NCBI GenBank assembly: GCA_041736155.1
Contig: JBGSUL010000032.1
Location: 124,001-188,000, forward strand
Direction of reading: 5' to 3'
DNA: 64,000 nucleotides
Origin: JANPLN01 sp041736155
Lineage (GTDB): Bacteria; Bdellovibrionota; Bdellovibrionia; Bdellovibrionales; JAGQZY01
In this document: piece by piece, positions 60,767 through 64,000 of the stretch
Position numbering within the stretch: position 1 is the first letter of the stretch
Layout: each line of letters begins with the position of its first letter
Notes under the pieces: model-generated
Database searches by the model: none
What the model saw: the letters and a program-made list of their open reading frames with translations, nothing else
What the model was told of the DNA's origin: nothing
Made by a program: the position numbers and the translations under genes

Positions 60767-62593
60767 ATGCGTCTAAATGTGATTTTACAATTATCTGCTC
60801 TTTTTTTAGGAATATCCGGCTGTGCTACATGGAATCTTTCCTCACCGGCGGTATTCAAAAGTGACGCTTACAACGTAAAGGGAGAGGCGCCCGAAAGTAT
60901 AGCACCGCCTGAAAATCCCGAAGAAATGGCCGAAGTTCAGAGCCAAAGCAAAGCTGACTACCATTTCACTCTTGCTGAGTCTTATAGCATGCAAGGTGAG
61001 TGGACGAAGGCCATTGAAAACTACAAATTAAGTCTCGTTCACGATCCCAAATCGTTCCGCAGCCATTTTCGTGTCGCCAGTGAGTATGTGCGCGCTGGCT
61101 TAGTGGGCCAAGCACTTGAGCATTGCGAAGAGGCGATCAAAATCAAAAAAGATTTTGCCGAAGCACGCATTCTCCAGGCGAGTCTTAATTCGGTACTAGG
61201 TTTCCATGACAAAGCACGTAAAGGCTATGAAGAGTTACTCGTTCTTGAGCCTAAAAACCAAGAAGCGCAAATTCTTTTGGGAGCCACGTATCTTGATGAG
61301 AATAAGCTGGACCAAGCGGCTCGGTATTTTGAGGTTTTAGCACGCAAAAATTCTCAGTCGCACATTGTTTGGTACTACCTTGGCAGAACGTATTTAATGC
61401 AAAAAACTCCTCAGGCGATGGCGAATGCCGAAACGGCATTTAAAACATCGCTTAAAATGGAGCAAAACTTTGTTCAAAGTGTGATTGAGTTAGGTTCGAT
61501 TTACGAAAAGCGCGGCCAATTTGATAAAGCCGTGGCACTTTACGAATCTTATCAAGCGCAGTACGGACCTGATGTTTCTGTCGCTGAAAGTCTTGTGCAG
61601 GTTTATTTAACACAAGAAAATTACGCGCGCGCTTATGAGCACCTTAAAACCATCAATGAGTTGGATCAGGGCAATCTGAACGCACAACTTAAGATGGCCT
61701 TTATTCTCGTGGATCAAAAGAAATTCAGTGAGGCGATTCCTCTCTTAGAAAAAATTCTCCATCAAACACCTGAGTCCGATCGTGTGCGTTTTTATTTAGG
61801 TGCCGTTTACGAAGAGATCAAAGATTTCCCTGCAGCTATTCAGCAATTTAAAGAAATTCCTAAGTCGAGCAAATATTTTCCTGATTCGATTATGCACATG
61901 GCGTATCTCTATAAGTTACTTGAAAAGCCTGATGCCGCGATTGCGTTGCTAGAGGAGCAAATGGAATTTTTGGATGACAATGCCAAAATTTACGCCCTCT
62001 ACGGATCTTTTTTAGAAGGTCAGAAGCGCTATGATGAAGCACAAAAATTACTCGAAAAAGGAATGGGAAAATTTCCTACAGATACACAAATTATCTATCA
62101 ATTAGGATCTGTGTACGACCTTCTTGGGCAACCGGATAAAACCGTGGCGAATATGGAGAAGTTGATTGAGATCGACAAAAATCATGTCGAAGGATTGAAT
62201 TACCTTGCTTACCTTTATGCAGACAAAACAAAAAACCTAAGTGTCGCCGAAAAACTGGCGCGTCGAGCCTTGTCATTACGTCCAAATGACGGTTTTATTT
62301 TAGATACGTTAGGTTGGGTTTTATTTAAACAGAACCGCTTTGATGAAGCCGTAAAAACGTTAGAACGAGCTCATCAGATTGAAGGCAAAGAAAGTATTAT
62401 TGCTGAGCATTTAGGTGACGTTTATTTTAGAGTAGAAATGCCACAAAAAGCTCGCGACATGTACAGAAAAGCTGCGGAAAACGAAAAGAACGAGAACAAT
62501 GTACAAAAAATTCGCGCAAAAATTGACACCATTGAGCAGCGTATTCAAACAGAAATACGTATCAAAAAACCACGAGCGCCAGCCTCTCGATAA
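60767..62593 (+). CDS. TPR-rich outer-membrane-type lipoprotein
   Basis: 608 residues from ATG 60767, chosen because GGGAGA lies 6 bases upstream; ATG 60755 is an alternative. The signal ends in the lipobox ISGC (Cys19). From about residue 65 to the end run some 14 TPR repeats (YSMQGEWTKAIENYKLSLVH, FILVDQKKFSEAIPLLEKIL, LGWVLFKQNRFDEAVKTLER). Such lipoproteins act as scaffolds in secretion or motility complexes. Overlaps the next gene by 95 bases. Confidence 0.88.
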   Translation: MRLNVILQLSALFLGISGCATWNLSSPAVFKSDAYNVKGEAPESIAPPENPEEMAEVQSQSKADYHFTLAESYSMQGEWTKAIENYKLSLVHDPKSFRSHFRVASEYVRAGLVGQALEHCEEAIKIKKDFAEARILQASLNSVLGFHDKARKGYEELLVLEPKNQEAQILLGATYLDENKLDQAARYFEVLARKNSQSHIVWYYLGRTYLMQKTPQAMANAETAFKTSLKMEQNFVQSVIELGSIYEKRGQFDKAVALYESYQAQYGPDVSVAESLVQVYLTQENYARAYEHLKTINELDQGNLNAQLKMAFILVDQKKFSEAIPLLEKILHQTPESDRVRFYLGAVYEEIKDFPAAIQQFKEIPKSSKYFPDSIMHMAYLYKLLEKPDAAIALLEEQMEFLDDNAKIYALYGSFLEGQKRYDEAQKLLEKGMGKFPTDTQIIYQLGSVYDLLGQPDKTVANMEKLIEIDKNHVEGLNYLAYLYADKTKNLSVAEKLARRALSLRPNDGFILDTLGWVLFKQNRFDEAVKTLERAHQIEGKESIIAEHLGDVYFRVEMPQKARDMYRKAAENEKNENNVQKIRAKIDTIEQRIQTEIRIKKPRAPASR

Positions 62594-63191
62594 AACACTT
62601 GGCATCTTCCTTCTCTTATTTTTGAGCGGCTGTGCTTCACAGCCTCCAGTGACCGATGCCAGCGGCAAGTTCTATTCAGGCAAAGCCGAAATCTTTGACA
62701 AGAAAAAACAGAAAAACGAAACAGTGAAATTTTATGTGGCAGTGGATTCCGCGTCGACTACGCCAACCTTTCGAATGGATGTCACAGCAGGAATGTTAAA
62801 TATTCCTATGGGAACTTTGATTTTACACGGCTCAGAAGCGCAATTCGTCAATTTGATGGAGCGAAAAAACTATCGTTCTAAAGATGGCGCGCGCGCTTTA
62901 GAGAAAATTCTCAAAGCGCCATTGAAACCAGAACATGTAATTGCTTTGTTCAGCGAACAATTTCCTCTCGCGGCACCGTGGCAGTGTCAGAAGGCGCTAG
63001 CCAGCTCGACCAAATGCGAGACGGTGGATCTTTTCCTCGAGTGGGGCAAAGATAATGAGGGCAAAAGACAGCTGACTGTCGACAGTGAAAAATCAAAAAT
63101 TCAGTTGGATTACAAGGCCAATGATCCACGACGCGTGAGTTATGACTGGCTTAAGCCCTCAGGCTTTGAAGAGATCTGGATGTCCATGTAA
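62499..63191 (+). CDS. Lipoprotein, possibly LolB/DUF4292-like
   Basis: 230 residues. Lipobox LSGC is at about residues 42-45 in TLGIFLLLFLSGCAS, leaving an unusually long, basic 34-residue stretch before the hydrophobic core. No ATG lies closer. The start at 62499 overlaps the TPR gene by 95 bases. The mature part is beta-rich (AEIFDKKKQKNETVKFYVAV, FRMDVTAGMLNIPMGTLILH), similar in outline to LolB-like carriers. Coupled to the TPR lipoprotein. Confidence 0.7.
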   Translation: MYKKFAQKLTPLSSVFKQKYVSKNHERQPLDKTLGIFLLLFLSGCASQPPVTDASGKFYSGKAEIFDKKKQKNETVKFYVAVDSASTTPTFRMDVTAGMLNIPMGTLILHGSEAQFVNLMERKNYRSKDGARALEKILKAPLKPEHVIALFSEQFPLAAPWQCQKALASSTKCETVDLFLEWGKDNEGKRQLTVDSEKSKIQLDYKANDPRRVSYDWLKPSGFEEIWMSM

Positions 63192-63296
63192 CTTTTCTCT
63201 CGATCTGCGAGTTCGTGTAAGGTAAATAATAAAAGTTTATAATAATCTTGTGCTAGCTTAAATTATTTGCTTCAATTTAAAAAATTGGAGGATTCG

Positions 63297-63884
63297 ATGA
63301 GATTATTGGGTTTGGTTGTGCTTGTATTTTTTGTGGTTCCTTTCAGCGCCAATGCGGGCTTTCATCTTGAGCCCTATATAGGAAAGTCATTGAGTGGCGA
63401 TTGGACGCAGGGAACAGAGGGCGACGCTAAGATGACAGACTTTGGTGTGAAGCTGGGTTATCAAGCGTACTCGGGATTTCAAATAGGTGGAGAGTTGCAA
63501 ATGGGCGTTGGAGAGTTTGAAAATTTCTCTACGGCTGATGCGGCTCAAGCGGCTTTTGGCTTTTATCTCGGCTATCAATCGAGCATGGGTTTGCGTGCGT
63601 ACGCTCATTATCTTTTTTCCTCTGCTGCTGTTTTCGACGATCTCAACCAAACTCAGATAGCCGGCAAGGGATTTAAATTGGGTGTGGGATATTCTTTACT
63701 TTCTTGGTTGGCCGTGAATTTGGAATACCATACGATGACCTACGACCAATTTAAAACCAACCTAACCGGTTTTACTGAGTTGACTCCAGAATTTGAAAAT
63801 AATTTTGTAATGGTTGTTCTCAGTTTCCCTTTTAATTTTGGTGGCGGCAGTTCCCACGAAAGTTCTTCAAGTTCCTTCAGATAA
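63297..63884 (+). CDS. Outer-membrane beta-barrel protein
   Basis: 195 residues from ATG 63297 (TTGGAGGATTCG upstream). Signal peptide cut after SANA. The mature part shows alternating strands (FHLEPYIGKSLSG, FGVKLGYQAYSGFQIGGELQ, KLGVGYSLLSWLAVNLEYHT) consistent with an eight-stranded barrel of the OmpW/OmpA-like kind, followed by a short Ser-rich end. Function unknown. Confidence 0.8.
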   Translation: MRLLGLVVLVFFVVPFSANAGFHLEPYIGKSLSGDWTQGTEGDAKMTDFGVKLGYQAYSGFQIGGELQMGVGEFENFSTADAAQAAFGFYLGYQSSMGLRAYAHYLFSSAAVFDDLNQTQIAGKGFKLGVGYSLLSWLAVNLEYHTMTYDQFKTNLTGFTELTPEFENNFVMVVLSFPFNFGGGSSHESSSSSFR

Positions 63885-63885
63885 A

Positions 63886-64000
63886 CTAAGGGAAGTCTTT
63901 GTAGGCGTAATCAAAATAGAGTGGACCTTGGCTGCAAGTTACAAAAGAAAAGTAATTTATACTGGGGTTCATGAGCTGCTTGGATATGTGAAAAGAGTTA
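63886..64000 (-). CDS. Possible C-terminal end of a minus-strand gene
   Basis: A frame open from the window edge ends at a TAG (63886-63888) and reads CSQGPLYFDYAYKDFP at its C-terminus, which looks protein-like. Only about 37 codons are visible, so chance openness is possible. It would converge on the barrel gene, with stops 1 base apart. Confidence 0.35.
   Translation of the reverse strand, partial: NSFHISKQLMNPSINYFSFVTCSQGPLYFDYAYKDFP

Overview
The window looks like chromosomal DNA of a Gram-negative bacterium, most likely from the Bdellovibrionota or a neighbouring deltaproteobacterial lineage. The reasons are many lipoprotein signal peptides, a bifunctional PBP with an LpoB-type activator, MreB, PilT, and an unusual load of secreted proteins, proteases, TPR proteins and lineage-specific exported proteins. 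Assignment below phylum is inference. No phage, insertion sequence, CRISPR array, rRNA or tRNA was found.

Layout. Positions 1-7060 (minus strand) hold a translation and envelope operon, rpsB-tsf-pyrH-frr-uppS-cdsA-rseP-tsaB, with a structured leader upstream of rpsB; dxr is missing from its usual place. Positions 7126-12842 (minus) hold galU, a LolA-like secreted protein, priA, a CFI-box protein and a Rossmann-fold FAD protein. Positions 12975-18755 are a patchwork of exported proteins, a flippase-like membrane protein, a methyltransferase and a subtilisin-like lipoprotein. Positions 18951-23264 (minus) hold pilT and the nucleoside-salvage genes deoC-deoA-punA. rng and a 1002-residue VWA protein with tandem cysteine repeats follow on the plus strand. 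Positions 28198-37719 are accessory in character: a TPR protein head-to-head with a pilin-like protein, a V8-like protease, a sigma-54 activator, a TMTC-like glycosyltransferase, an SGNH hydrolase. uvrA and a class A PBP (minus) come next. A convincing 6S RNA gene (44979-45155) lies in front of xseA-xseB-ispA-tlyA, which ends in a patatin-like lipoprotein without its catalytic residues. pepP, a HAD phosphatase, glpD, mreB with a sensor kinase, lpoB with a COG3014-type lipoprotein, a PhaR-like regulator and a set of TPR, lipoprotein and outer-membrane protein genes complete the window.

Themes. First, long inverted repeats sit at gene 3' ends, and in several cases one arm is formed by the last codons and stop codon of the gene. 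Second, two otherwise different exported proteins share a translation-start region and an atypical Q-N-C-G signal-peptide end. Third, dxr and dxs are both absent from their classic neighbourhoods, which would fit mevalonate-type isoprenoid synthesis, a reported signature of predatory bacteria. Fourth, cell-wall genes recur (uppS, PBP1A, mreB, lpoB), matching an envelope-focused lifestyle.
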